Assembly (NCBI GenBank): GCA_903928225.1
Contig: CAIYPU010000019.1
Coordinates: forward strand, 1-43,194
Direction of reading: 5' to 3'
From: an uncultured Chlorobiaceae bacterium
GTDB lineage: Bacteria > Bacteroidota > Chlorobiia > Chlorobiales > Chlorobiaceae
Length of the DNA: 43,194 nt
Each line of letters opens with the position of its first letter. Position 1 is the stretch's first letter. A program made the translations under genes and the position numbers. A model generated the notes under the pieces. The model had not been told where the DNA came from, did no database searches, and saw nothing but the letters and a program-made list of their open reading frames with translations. This document shows, piece by piece, positions 21,062 to 27,742 of this stretch.

Positions 21062-21070
21062 GAATTCATG
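21021..21070. promoter_or_regulatory. Palindromes at the repressor start, possible autoregulatory operators
   Basis: TTCACAAATGGTGAA (21021-21035) is an inverted repeat with 5-nt arms and a 5-nt spacer that covers the alternative GTG start of the repressor. CATGAATTCATG (21059-21070) is a perfect 12-nt palindrome over the upstream ATG. CI-type repressors commonly bind such sites at their own promoter. Confidence 0.35.
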
Positions 21071-21507
21071 TGGTTTTCAAGCTGTTTCGTTCCTGTTATA
21101 CATTGATTCCGCTCGGTACACTCGAAACCGTTCGTGTTAATACGTTGATATTCTGATGCCGCAAAAACAAATGCGACTCCCACAAAATGGGTGACCTGGT
21201 CTTTTATGTCGTTTGCCATTACAGCCAGTCCGTTTCAACGGGAGAGTTCTGGGGGAAATCGCCTGATTGACATCTGCATGCTTACAATAACGGAAAATAT
21301 CGAAAAAATCGCAAGCAGATGTTTGGCGACAGGTGCGGGATTCCCTCTCATTTCAAGCGATTGCCCTGGGCAGTGGAGGGCCTTCTCATCATTCGGGGCC
21401 ATAACTGCAATGAACCGCAGCATACCGGCTGAAGCCCCGTTCTCTTTTTTCTCCCGCAAGCACTCTTCAGAGTCCTCAGTACATATAATCCACAAACCTC
21501 CAATGTC
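21071..21507. other. Divergent intergenic region between repressor and pilus operon
   Basis: These 437 nt must hold the promoters of both the repressor and the pilus operon. A near-matching inverted pair CATCTGCATGC / GCAAGCAGATG (~21271 to ~21323) could form a leader hairpin. No c-di-GMP riboswitch core and no invertible-switch repeats were recognised. Open frames on both strands lack protein character. Confidence 0.4.
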
Positions 21508-22110
21508 ATGAAAAAACTGCTCAAGTTCATGGGTGCGGCCGTTGTTGCGGCGGCGTGTATTTCTCCGGTGAACCATGATGCCTGCGCGGCATCCCAGACG
21601 GGAACAACGACCCTTACGGTAACCGTACCGCCTTATGTCGTACTCTATTATCCGACAAGCCTCAAGGTTATCCTGGCGGATGCAGGTTCAACAAAAACCA
21701 GCACTGCGGATGTTTCATGGACGGAAACCGATACTGACCCAAACCCGGCCCTTACGGTGTCTCCGTTCACGGCACCGTATTCTGCCACCAAGGCCCTTAC
21801 CGTCCCCAAAATATGGGCAATCAGGGGAATATCTGCATCGGGAAGCGCAACGGTTGCGATTGCAGGAACATCAAGCCAGACGACAACGGTCACCAACTCG
21901 GGAAATAATATTCTGATTTCCGGTCTGAGTGTTTCTTCAGGTTCGGTTGCGAGCAATTCAAGTATTTCGGTTCCTTTAACCGGTATGACCCCCGTGTATG
22001 GCAATGTCGGCATGACCCTCAATATGGCAGACCTGAATTCAACTTCTGGCGGAGTCATTTCAGGAGACTATACCGGCGGTCAATACAGCATTACCGTTAC
22101 CGTCAATTGA
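21508..22110 (+). CDS. Secreted pilin-like subunit of a chaperone-usher system
   Basis: A 200-residue protein with a signal peptide (MKKLLKFMGAAVVAAACISP ... CAA, cut near residue 27). The mature part is rich in Thr, Ser and Val with alternating beta pattern: TTTLTVTVPPYVVLYYP near the start and GQYSITVTVN at the C-terminus, like donor-strand pilins. The only Cys residues lie in the signal region, so there is no intrachain disulfide. It is the first gene of the unit subunit-subunit-chaperone-usher and is probably the major shaft subunit. No strong ribosome site is visible, which is common in this phylum. Confidence 0.75.
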   Translation: MKKLLKFMGAAVVAAACISPVNHDACAASQTGTTTLTVTVPPYVVLYYPTSLKVILADAGSTKTSTADVSWTETDTDPNPALTVSPFTAPYSATKALTVPKIWAIRGISASGSATVAIAGTSSQTTTVTNSGNNILISGLSVSSGSVASNSSISVPLTGMTPVYGNVGMTLNMADLNSTSGGVISGDYTGGQYSITVTVN

Positions 22111-22113
22111 CCG

Positions 22114-22758
22114 ATGTCTGCGAAGTTTTTCACTGGAACAGCACGGGATTCCTTTATTATCCGTGCTGTTCGCTTTTTTTCCGTTCTATCGTTTCTCACG
22201 ATACTGTTGGCAACCTTGCCGGCCTGGGACGCATCAGCCGCGATAACCTGTCAGATCATCTCATCCAAAACGGTCGCTCTCACCTTGAGCAATTTTGGTC
22301 TGACCACCACGGCGAGTGTCAGTGTACAGCCGGGGATAACTTCGATTCAGCTCAACAAAGACGATATCGAATTGAGCAATTCATCGGTATACGTTCCTGC
22401 CAGTGTGGGCGGCAGCGTGACCAGCGGCGGTCTGCTGACAAGGACGCTTGAAACATCGTATACCGATTACATCTGGCGACTGCGGATGAATCAGACGGAC
22501 AGGAATAATTTCAACACCGGCAATGTGCATGAAACCTATTTATTCGCAAGCGGCGGAAGTGCAAGCGGGACGCTTGCCCATACAACAACACCTGTTACGG
22601 CAACGCTTCCGGTGACCATCGTTCCGGGAACTCTTCAATGGAATCAAAACGGCAATACCCATTACCTGATAAGGACGCTCAATCTGCAGATCGATCTGAG
22701 CACCGTCAGGTACAGCGGCACCTATCGGAGTACTTTCACAACAACAGTATTTTATTGA
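22114..22758 (+). CDS. Second secreted pilin-like subunit (minor or tip subunit)
   Basis: A 214-residue protein with an N-terminal signal peptide (hydrophobic FFSVLSFLTILLATLPAWDASA, cut before AITCQI). The mature chain is beta-rich (TVALTLSNFGLTTTASVSVQPG) and has the ending TFTTTVFY, which resembles a chaperone-bound C-terminal strand. A WRLRMNQTD segment interrupts the Ser/Thr-rich pattern. It begins 3 nt after the first subunit gene and ends 1 nt before the chaperone gene, so the operon is very compact. It is likely a minor, adaptor or tip component; adhesin specificity cannot be told. Confidence 0.7.
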   Translation: MSAKFFTGTARDSFIIRAVRFFSVLSFLTILLATLPAWDASAAITCQIISSKTVALTLSNFGLTTTASVSVQPGITSIQLNKDDIELSNSSVYVPASVGGSVTSGGLLTRTLETSYTDYIWRLRMNQTDRNNFNTGNVHETYLFASGGSASGTLAHTTTPVTATLPVTIVPGTLQWNQNGNTHYLIRTLNLQIDLSTVRYSGTYRSTFTTTVFY

Positions 22759-22759
22759 C

Positions 22760-23590
22760 ATGAAGAAGCTGTTTTTTATCGCAATACTTTTGCTCTGCTG
22801 TTTTTTCCCCCGACATGCCAACGCTGAAGAAGATTACCTGAAACCCCAGTTCGGGATTTACCCTGCGATGTTCGAACTTGAAATCGGCAACGAGCCTGTC
22901 GAAAAGTCTCTCATCGTAACAAACCTGAAGAACAGGCCCGTCACGATGCGGGTCGAACTGTATTCCTGGACCTATGATGAGCAGCATCAGCTCAAGTTGA
23001 TTCAGTCTTCCCCAAAAACCCTCGACCAGTGGATGGTCTTGAATCCGGTACGTTTTTCGATAGAGCCGGGCGGAACACAGACCATACGGTTTTCGATCAG
23101 CCCGAGGGTAAAGCCGGAGCCAGGTGAATACAGGGCGATGCTCTATCTGATAGAGGAGCCTGATCCGGCAAATGCCAGGAACGGCCTGCTCATTACGGCT
23201 AAACTGGGAGTGGGTATCTACGCCTATATGGCCCCGGTCGTCCGTTCGCCCAAGATTACCGATATGACATTCAACAGGGTCTCGTCAACCATCTCCCTGC
23301 GTCTTCTCAATGAAGGGAATGTCCATGCCCGCCTTCGCGGCCGTTATGTCGCCTGGAAAAAAAGCGCGTTTTCCGGCCTTGGAGCGTTGAAAAAACTTCC
23401 CGATATGATCCAACCCGGCCATGAGCCCTCAGGCTACCTTGCACAGGGGTTCTTTCCTGGAGATCCCGTTCTGCCGAAAACAGGGAGAAGCTACAACCTG
23501 AAGCTGAATATTCCCCAAAACAGCGGCCCGTATATCGTTGCTGTCTTCGGCGAGCTCGATGGCAAGCCCGTTGAAAAAATTTTCCAATGA
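22760..23590 (+). CDS. Periplasmic pilus chaperone, PapD-like
   Basis: A 276-residue protein with a signal peptide (KKLFFIAILLLCCFFPRHANA). The N-terminal immunoglobulin-like domain reads FGIYPAMFELEIGNEPVEKSLIVTNLKNRPVTMRVELYSW. It continues with the chaperone segment NPVRFSIEPGGTQTIRFSISPRVKPEPGEYRAMLYLIEEP, equivalent to the G1-strand region that donates a strand to pilins. The second domain spans ~150-276. It is longer than the enterobacterial PapD class and resembles the archaic or environmental chaperones. The 3' end overlaps the usher frame. It stabilises pilin subunits in the periplasm and delivers them to the usher. Confidence 0.82.
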   Translation: MKKLFFIAILLLCCFFPRHANAEEDYLKPQFGIYPAMFELEIGNEPVEKSLIVTNLKNRPVTMRVELYSWTYDEQHQLKLIQSSPKTLDQWMVLNPVRFSIEPGGTQTIRFSISPRVKPEPGEYRAMLYLIEEPDPANARNGLLITAKLGVGIYAYMAPVVRSPKITDMTFNRVSSTISLRLLNEGNVHARLRGRYVAWKKSAFSGLGALKKLPDMIQPGHEPSGYLAQGFFPGDPVLPKTGRSYNLKLNIPQNSGPYIVAVFGELDGKPVEKIFQ

Positions 23591-26258
23591 ACAGAGCTTG
23601 GCAAAGTCGATTCAACGGTTCGGGATTGTCGTTTCAGCGTTTTTCTGCTTAGGCGCCCAGCCCGGTCTATCTGCGGAAAGCCTCCCGAGCGAGTCGGCCA
23701 CACCGCCTGTTCAGGCAGGCAACGTCATGACGTCTCGTCCGGCAACACTGAACAACACCAGCGCCCTGCTGACAGGGATATATGTCTCACGGCGTTATTG
23801 CGGCAATATGACGGTCCAGTTTCTTGATGGAGAGTTCTGGGTCCCATGGAAAAAGTTTCTGTCGATATCCGGTTTTCCTGCTTTGGAGGACCATATCGGT
23901 ATCGTCACCTTTTCAACGACTATCGGCAACATTCTGTTCGATACGGCAAAGCTTCGCACTGTTGACGGCCAGCAGTATGTTTCGTTCAGGATGCTCGATG
24001 AGATATTCAGGGTTTCTCCTTCGTTCGACCAGTCGCTTTTTGCCGTGAAATTCAGCATTTCCTGGATGCCCTCAGCTGCTTCCTCATCGACCAGGAAGGC
24101 TCCCGTACCGGATGTCTACGGACCAGTCAATGCACTTTCTTTTGTCCATGCGCAATTCCAGTATGCAAATGATTTCGGGCAGTCATCGAGCCGTAATCTT
24201 GACATACAGTCCGGAGGCAGGGCAATCGGCGGAGTTTGGGATCTGGATTTTCAGGGGGACCCCAAAGTCCGGATTGACCTGTACCGCTTCCACTGGACAA
24301 TGCTCGGCGAACATACGGCGTTCCGGCTTGGCACGGCCACTACTGAAAGTTCAACGCTGCTTGCTGCCCGCAATTTTACGGGGATGCAGTTTGGTTGGAG
24401 CAACCGTGATATCAGGCCGTATTTTGACCAGCCGTTCACATCTGTTCAGGATGCGTTCATGATTTTCAACAGTGCCCAGCAGAGAAATATCGAAGGAATC
24501 GGCCCCCCTGCAGGAATTGCGGAGTTGCGTTTCGACGGTAAAGTGGTGGCCCGGCAGACAATCCGAATGGATGGCCGGTTCAGTTTCCCTAAAGTTGAGA
24601 TGGGAATGGATTTTCGCAGGACCGAGGTCTGTCTTTACAAAAGTTCCATCCTTGAAAAACCCGAAGCTGTTCTTGACTTTACCCAGTCCGTTTCTAACAG
24701 GGCTCTTGAAGCGAACACCATCCTTGCAAGCGGCGGTATGGGCATTGCCGGAAATCCACTGCTCCGCAATGACGCCCGAGGTTCAGGGTTTCCAATTTCT
24801 TACGCTCACCTGCAGTATGGCGTGAACAAATGGCTTACCGTGGAAACTGCAACCCAGGCAGGAAAGTCGATCCGGGGCAGAGACATCCTTGCCGGGGCAG
24901 TGTTGTCGATAGGCTCCAAGTGGAATGCATCTGCCTATGCGGCTTCATCCAATTTACACTACGGTACCGATTTCACTGTCGAGCGGCGGGGAAAGCGTTC
25001 TGATTTGCTTATGGGAAGCACCCACTATGAACAGGGGTTCCAGTCGGACGAACAAACATACTTGACACGCCAGTTTTTGCGTTATTCCTGGAATTCACTG
25101 AATAATTTAAATCTCTCCCTTTTCGGTCGCCGTGATGAGAGCCCGGTAAGCAGAATCGAATATCTCCGTCCGGGCGGTTCCTTTTTTCTCAAGCCCGGGT
25201 TCCGTTTTTCCATTACGCCGGATTACGATCAGAATGGTGCATACCGATATGAGGCTGCCTATTATGGCTCCGGCATGCTGACGGCAAATGTCTCTTATGA
25301 TTCAAAAAAAATTGAGACGAACCTTTTGTGCCAGACAAGCGGCCATGTTAACCTCAGGTTTTCCCACCAGTATTATCCAAAGACAGACGATCGCCTGAGC
25401 ACGGCATATCTCGACTGGTATCCGACAGAAAACAGGAAGGCCTTGTTCGAGTTTATCGCTTCCCGGTCAAGTGGCCAGACAGGGGCATCAATTTCCTATC
25501 ACAGGTCCGCCCAGGAGGGATTCAATGTCGCATTGAGCTACTTGTACAATATTTCCAATACCCTGCAGCTCGATCTTGACCGGTCTGCAGACGATGCCAT
25601 CCAGTACGGAAAGCATGCGTTCTTTTGCTCCCTCACATGGGATTTCGGCTGGTCGGGAAGGAAGTTGAAGCCCATCACCGGCTCTTCCCTGACCCTGAAC
25701 AGGGGTGGTATTGCCGGTGAACTGCTGCCAGACCGGGAGTCAAATGTCGAGATGAGCAGAATCCGGGATGTCGGCATCCTGGTGAATGGCTACAGAATGG
25801 TTCAGAACAGGGAGAACGGCAGCTGTTTCGTCGGGAACCTCAAACCGGGTCTTTACAGAGTGTCGGTCGATCCTGAATCACTTCCCCTGGATGTCAGTCC
25901 TGACCAGAAAGCAAAGATCGTTGAAGTGCGCGGCTGTGGAATAACGAGAGTTGATATCCCATTACATGCTGAATATGGCATTTCAGGTCAGCTGACTGAT
26001 GAAAAGGGCGACGGAATTGCAGGTGTTCTGATAAAGGTCCGAAAAGAAGGTCACAAGGAGCCGGCAGGAACTGGACTGACAAACGACTTCGGATATTACC
26101 GGATCAACGGATTGAAAAACGGGTCTTACGTCATTTATGTCGAGGAAATCGGTTCCGGAAAAATGAACATGCCTGTTGAACGTCCATGCAAGGTTTCTGG
26201 AAAATATGAGTTTGATCTTGATGTGAAACTGCCGGGGGATATCCCTGACAAGCAATGA
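23538..26258 (+). CDS. Outer-membrane usher with C-terminal carboxypeptidase-regulatory-like domain
   Basis: A protein of up to 906 residues. A signal peptide (FGIVVSAFFCLGAQPGLSA) appears after ~25 residues, so a TTG start at 23598, just after the chaperone stop, is quite possible; the ATG at 23538 would overlap that gene by 53 nt. The N-terminal domain (YVSRRYCGNMTVQFLDGEFWVPWKKFL) is the usher periplasmic type. The middle ~500 residues are a beta-barrel pattern (alternating aromatics, SYDSKKIETNLLCQTSGHVNLRFSHQY). Residues ~750-890 carry VNGYRMVQNRENGSCFVGNLKPGLYRVSVD and then a GISGQLTDEKGDGIAGVLIKV ... GYYRINGLKNGSYVIYV module typical of carboxypeptidase-regulatory-like or Cna-B folds. 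It secretes and assembles the pilus. Confidence 0.82.
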   Translation: MLSSASSMASPLKKFSNEQSLAKSIQRFGIVVSAFFCLGAQPGLSAESLPSESATPPVQAGNVMTSRPATLNNTSALLTGIYVSRRYCGNMTVQFLDGEFWVPWKKFLSISGFPALEDHIGIVTFSTTIGNILFDTAKLRTVDGQQYVSFRMLDEIFRVSPSFDQSLFAVKFSISWMPSAASSSTRKAPVPDVYGPVNALSFVHAQFQYANDFGQSSSRNLDIQSGGRAIGGVWDLDFQGDPKVRIDLYRFHWTMLGEHTAFRLGTATTESSTLLAARNFTGMQFGWSNRDIRPYFDQPFTSVQDAFMIFNSAQQRNIEGIGPPAGIAELRFDGKVVARQTIRMDGRFSFPKVEMGMDFRRTEVCLYKSSILEKPEAVLDFTQSVSNRALEANTILASGGMGIAGNPLLRNDARGSGFPISYAHLQYGVNKWLTVETATQAGKSIRGRDILAGAVLSIGSKWNASAYAASSNLHYGTDFTVERRGKRSDLLMGSTHYEQGFQSDEQTYLTRQFLRYSWNSLNNLNLSLFGRRDESPVSRIEYLRPGGSFFLKPGFRFSITPDYDQNGAYRYEAAYYGSGMLTANVSYDSKKIETNLLCQTSGHVNLRFSHQYYPKTDDRLSTAYLDWYPTENRKALFEFIASRSSGQTGASISYHRSAQEGFNVALSYLYNISNTLQLDLDRSADDAIQYGKHAFFCSLTWDFGWSGRKLKPITGSSLTLNRGGIAGELLPDRESNVEMSRIRDVGILVNGYRMVQNRENGSCFVGNLKPGLYRVSVDPESLPLDVSPDQKAKIVEVRGCGITRVDIPLHAEYGISGQLTDEKGDGIAGVLIKVRKEGHKEPAGTGLTNDFGYYRINGLKNGSYVIYVEEIGSGKMNMPVERPCKVSGKYEFDLDVKLPGDIPDKQ

Positions 26259-26585
26259 AATATATTTCAGCGGTTTTATCGCATGACAGTCCGATTTCAG
26301 GAAAATCGTTCTCTCCTCTCACCAGGAAATCAACTACAGGCAACCATTTCCTGAAATAAGAGTGATTATCCCAATTCCGGACGGTTCTGTCATAACAGCC
26401 TGATGCGGACCGGTGGTCCCTGTTGCAACTGAAAAATCCGGAACTTGCATCAAAAAGGAGAAATGATTCCTGATTGGGGCAAAGAGATGGTCAATGAGCT
26501 GGTAAAGATAATTTATCGGTAACATTTTCTTTTTTGTGTAATTTTCCGGGAGAAGTCCTGCAATTATTGTTCAAAGGAGAAACTC
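26259..26585. other. Intergenic region after the usher gene
   Basis: These 327 nt have no gene. ATTTCAGGAAA (26294-26304) and TTTCCTGAAAT (26347-26357) form a perfect 11-bp inverted repeat with a 42-nt spacer, too wide and without a T run for a standard terminator. The region must contain the promoter of the next gene, which has its own strong ribosome site. Confidence 0.45.
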
Positions 26586-27128
26586 ATGAAACAATCCAGG
26601 TCTTTTTTATCGATCTTTTTTTCCAGTCTTTTTCTTCTGATTTCGCTTGGTCCGATCTACGCCGCACCAAATATCCAGCAGAATAATGTACTGAACAGCA
26701 ATATCAAGCTTTGTGCCGACCTCAAGGCCAGCCTGACGATCAGCAAGGGGGCGAGCGGCCTTGTTACCATCATCGGAATGGTTACCAATGTCGGGAAGGG
26801 GACCTTCAATACTGCCTCCGTTGCCGAACTCATCATGAACCTCGCCTATGCGCCAAAGTATTCCTATATGATGAGCGGTGTTTCGGACGTCCTCGTCATC
26901 AAGCAGTTTGCCGTTCTCAAGGCAGGCGAGTCCTTTGCGGTCAACACATCTTATCAGATCCCCGATTTCGGGGGATGGTCACCGTCAGTTGCGGCACCCA
27001 ATGCCATTCGTCTCTTCACCCTTCGTGTCATCAGGCAGGACGGTTCTCCTTACAAGTCAGGGGATGATTGCAATACAGGGAACAATATCGCTTCCTGCGA
27101 AGCCTCATATCTCGATGTGAAGCATTGA
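26586..27128 (+). CDS. Secreted hypothetical protein, possible CARDB-like beta-sandwich
   Basis: A 180-residue protein with a clear signal peptide (FLSIFFSSLFLLISLGPIYAA, cut near residue 27) and a strong AAAGGAG ribosome site. The mature part is beta-rich. CADLKASLTISKG ... VTIIGMVTNVGKGTFNTAS ... VIKQFAVLKAGESFAVNTSYQI resembles CARDB-type adhesion domains, in which a non-regulatory strand pair precedes NVG-type turns. Cysteines at ~43, 158 and 166 could form a disulfide. It sits 327 nt after the pilus operon in the same direction and might be a pilus-associated or independent surface protein. The family is not recognised with certainty. Confidence 0.7.
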   Translation: MKQSRSFLSIFFSSLFLLISLGPIYAAPNIQQNNVLNSNIKLCADLKASLTISKGASGLVTIIGMVTNVGKGTFNTASVAELIMNLAYAPKYSYMMSGVSDVLVIKQFAVLKAGESFAVNTSYQIPDFGGWSPSVAAPNAIRLFTLRVIRQDGSPYKSGDDCNTGNNIASCEASYLDVKH

Positions 27129-27174
27129 TGGTTTTTGCGGGATATCAGTGAAAAAAAATAGAGGGCTCGCTTGG

Positions 27175-27228
27175 TTGTGATGAAAGAAAAAAGTAGAATG
27201 CGCGTAGGTGCTTTTTCTTTCATCACAA
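27175..27228. repeat. Perfect 17-bp inverted repeat (hairpin)
   Basis: TTGTGATGAAAGAAAAA (27175-27191) and its exact reverse complement (27212-27228) flank a 20-nt loop. It lies between the secreted protein gene and the broken Nif11 precursor. The T-rich right arm could act as a bidirectional terminator, or the structure may be a remnant mobile end. Confidence 0.8.
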
Positions 27229-27245
27229 CAAAAAAAGAGTCCGAT

Positions 27246-27488
27246 ATGTCTCTCGAACAGGCAAAGGCATGCATCGAAAAAATGAAGTCGGACGCATCCT
27301 TCCGTAAGGATGTCATCTCTCTGTAAAATGTTGCTTTACGAGTGCGGACCGTCAATGATGCCGGAAATTCCTGTAGTGCAGAGGAGTTGCAGAAGGTGAG
27401 CAGCGAACAGATACCGGAGAGTTTCGATGATATCTCTGGTGGCAGCTGGTGTACGATAAGTTATGGGTATTTCATGGATAATCATTAG
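27246..27488 (+). pseudogene. Nif11-type RiPP precursor interrupted by an in-frame TAA and truncated at its core
   Basis: One continuous frame from ATG 27246 to TAG 27486-27488 reads MSLEQAKACIEKMKSDASF then RKDVISL, a TAA (27324-27326), NVALRVRTVNDAGNSCSAEEL, QKVSSEQIPESFDDISGG and the core SWCTISYGYFMDNH. This is a textbook Nif11 leader with a double-glycine site, and no frame change occurs across the stop. TAA stands where most Nif11 leaders have Glu, so one GAA-to-TAA change would explain it. The final TAG shares its last base with the start of a MITE-like element, so the original core was probably longer. Most likely a pseudogene; readthrough is conceivable but nothing supports it. With the precursor at 14958-15224 it makes two Nif11 peptides in the accessory block. 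Confidence 0.8.
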
Positions 27489-27632
27489 GGCACCTCTCTT
27501 TATTTGTTCCGAACCCCTATTGCTCGGGTTGGGCGGTGCTCGAAATCCTCATGTACTGCGGTGTACACTCCGGCTTCTCCGCTCCGTCCGCCTTGCACTC
27601 GTGCTTCTCACGATAAAAAAATAGAGGTGCCC
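27488..27632. mobile_element. MITE-like element with GGGCACCTCT terminal inverted repeats
   Basis: A 145-nt element is bounded by GGGCACCTCT (27488-27497) and its perfect reverse complement AGAGGTGCCC (27623-27632). The inner ends are also AT-rich and partly complementary (CTTTATT / AAAAAAATA). Inside, GGCGGTGCTCG and CGTCCGCCTTGCACTCG are imperfectly complementary around GTAC-TGCGGT-GTAC, so the whole element can fold on itself. It encodes no protein. No target duplication is certain (a 2-3 nt TA/TTA duplication is possible). It abuts the broken Nif11 gene. Confidence 0.7.
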
Positions 27633-27742
27633 TTTAACCGTCGGGAGGTATTCCCGATAATTCGCCAGATATCGGGAGGGGATCCCTGAGTTTTTTGTCT
27701 GCGAGAGGGGATAAAATTGAAGGAAAATAATAATGCAATAAT

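Noticed and set aside
21191-21576. Open frames and a possible invertible switch ahead of the pilus operon
   Set aside because: Frames lack protein character, and no matching long inverted repeats or recombinase gene were found.
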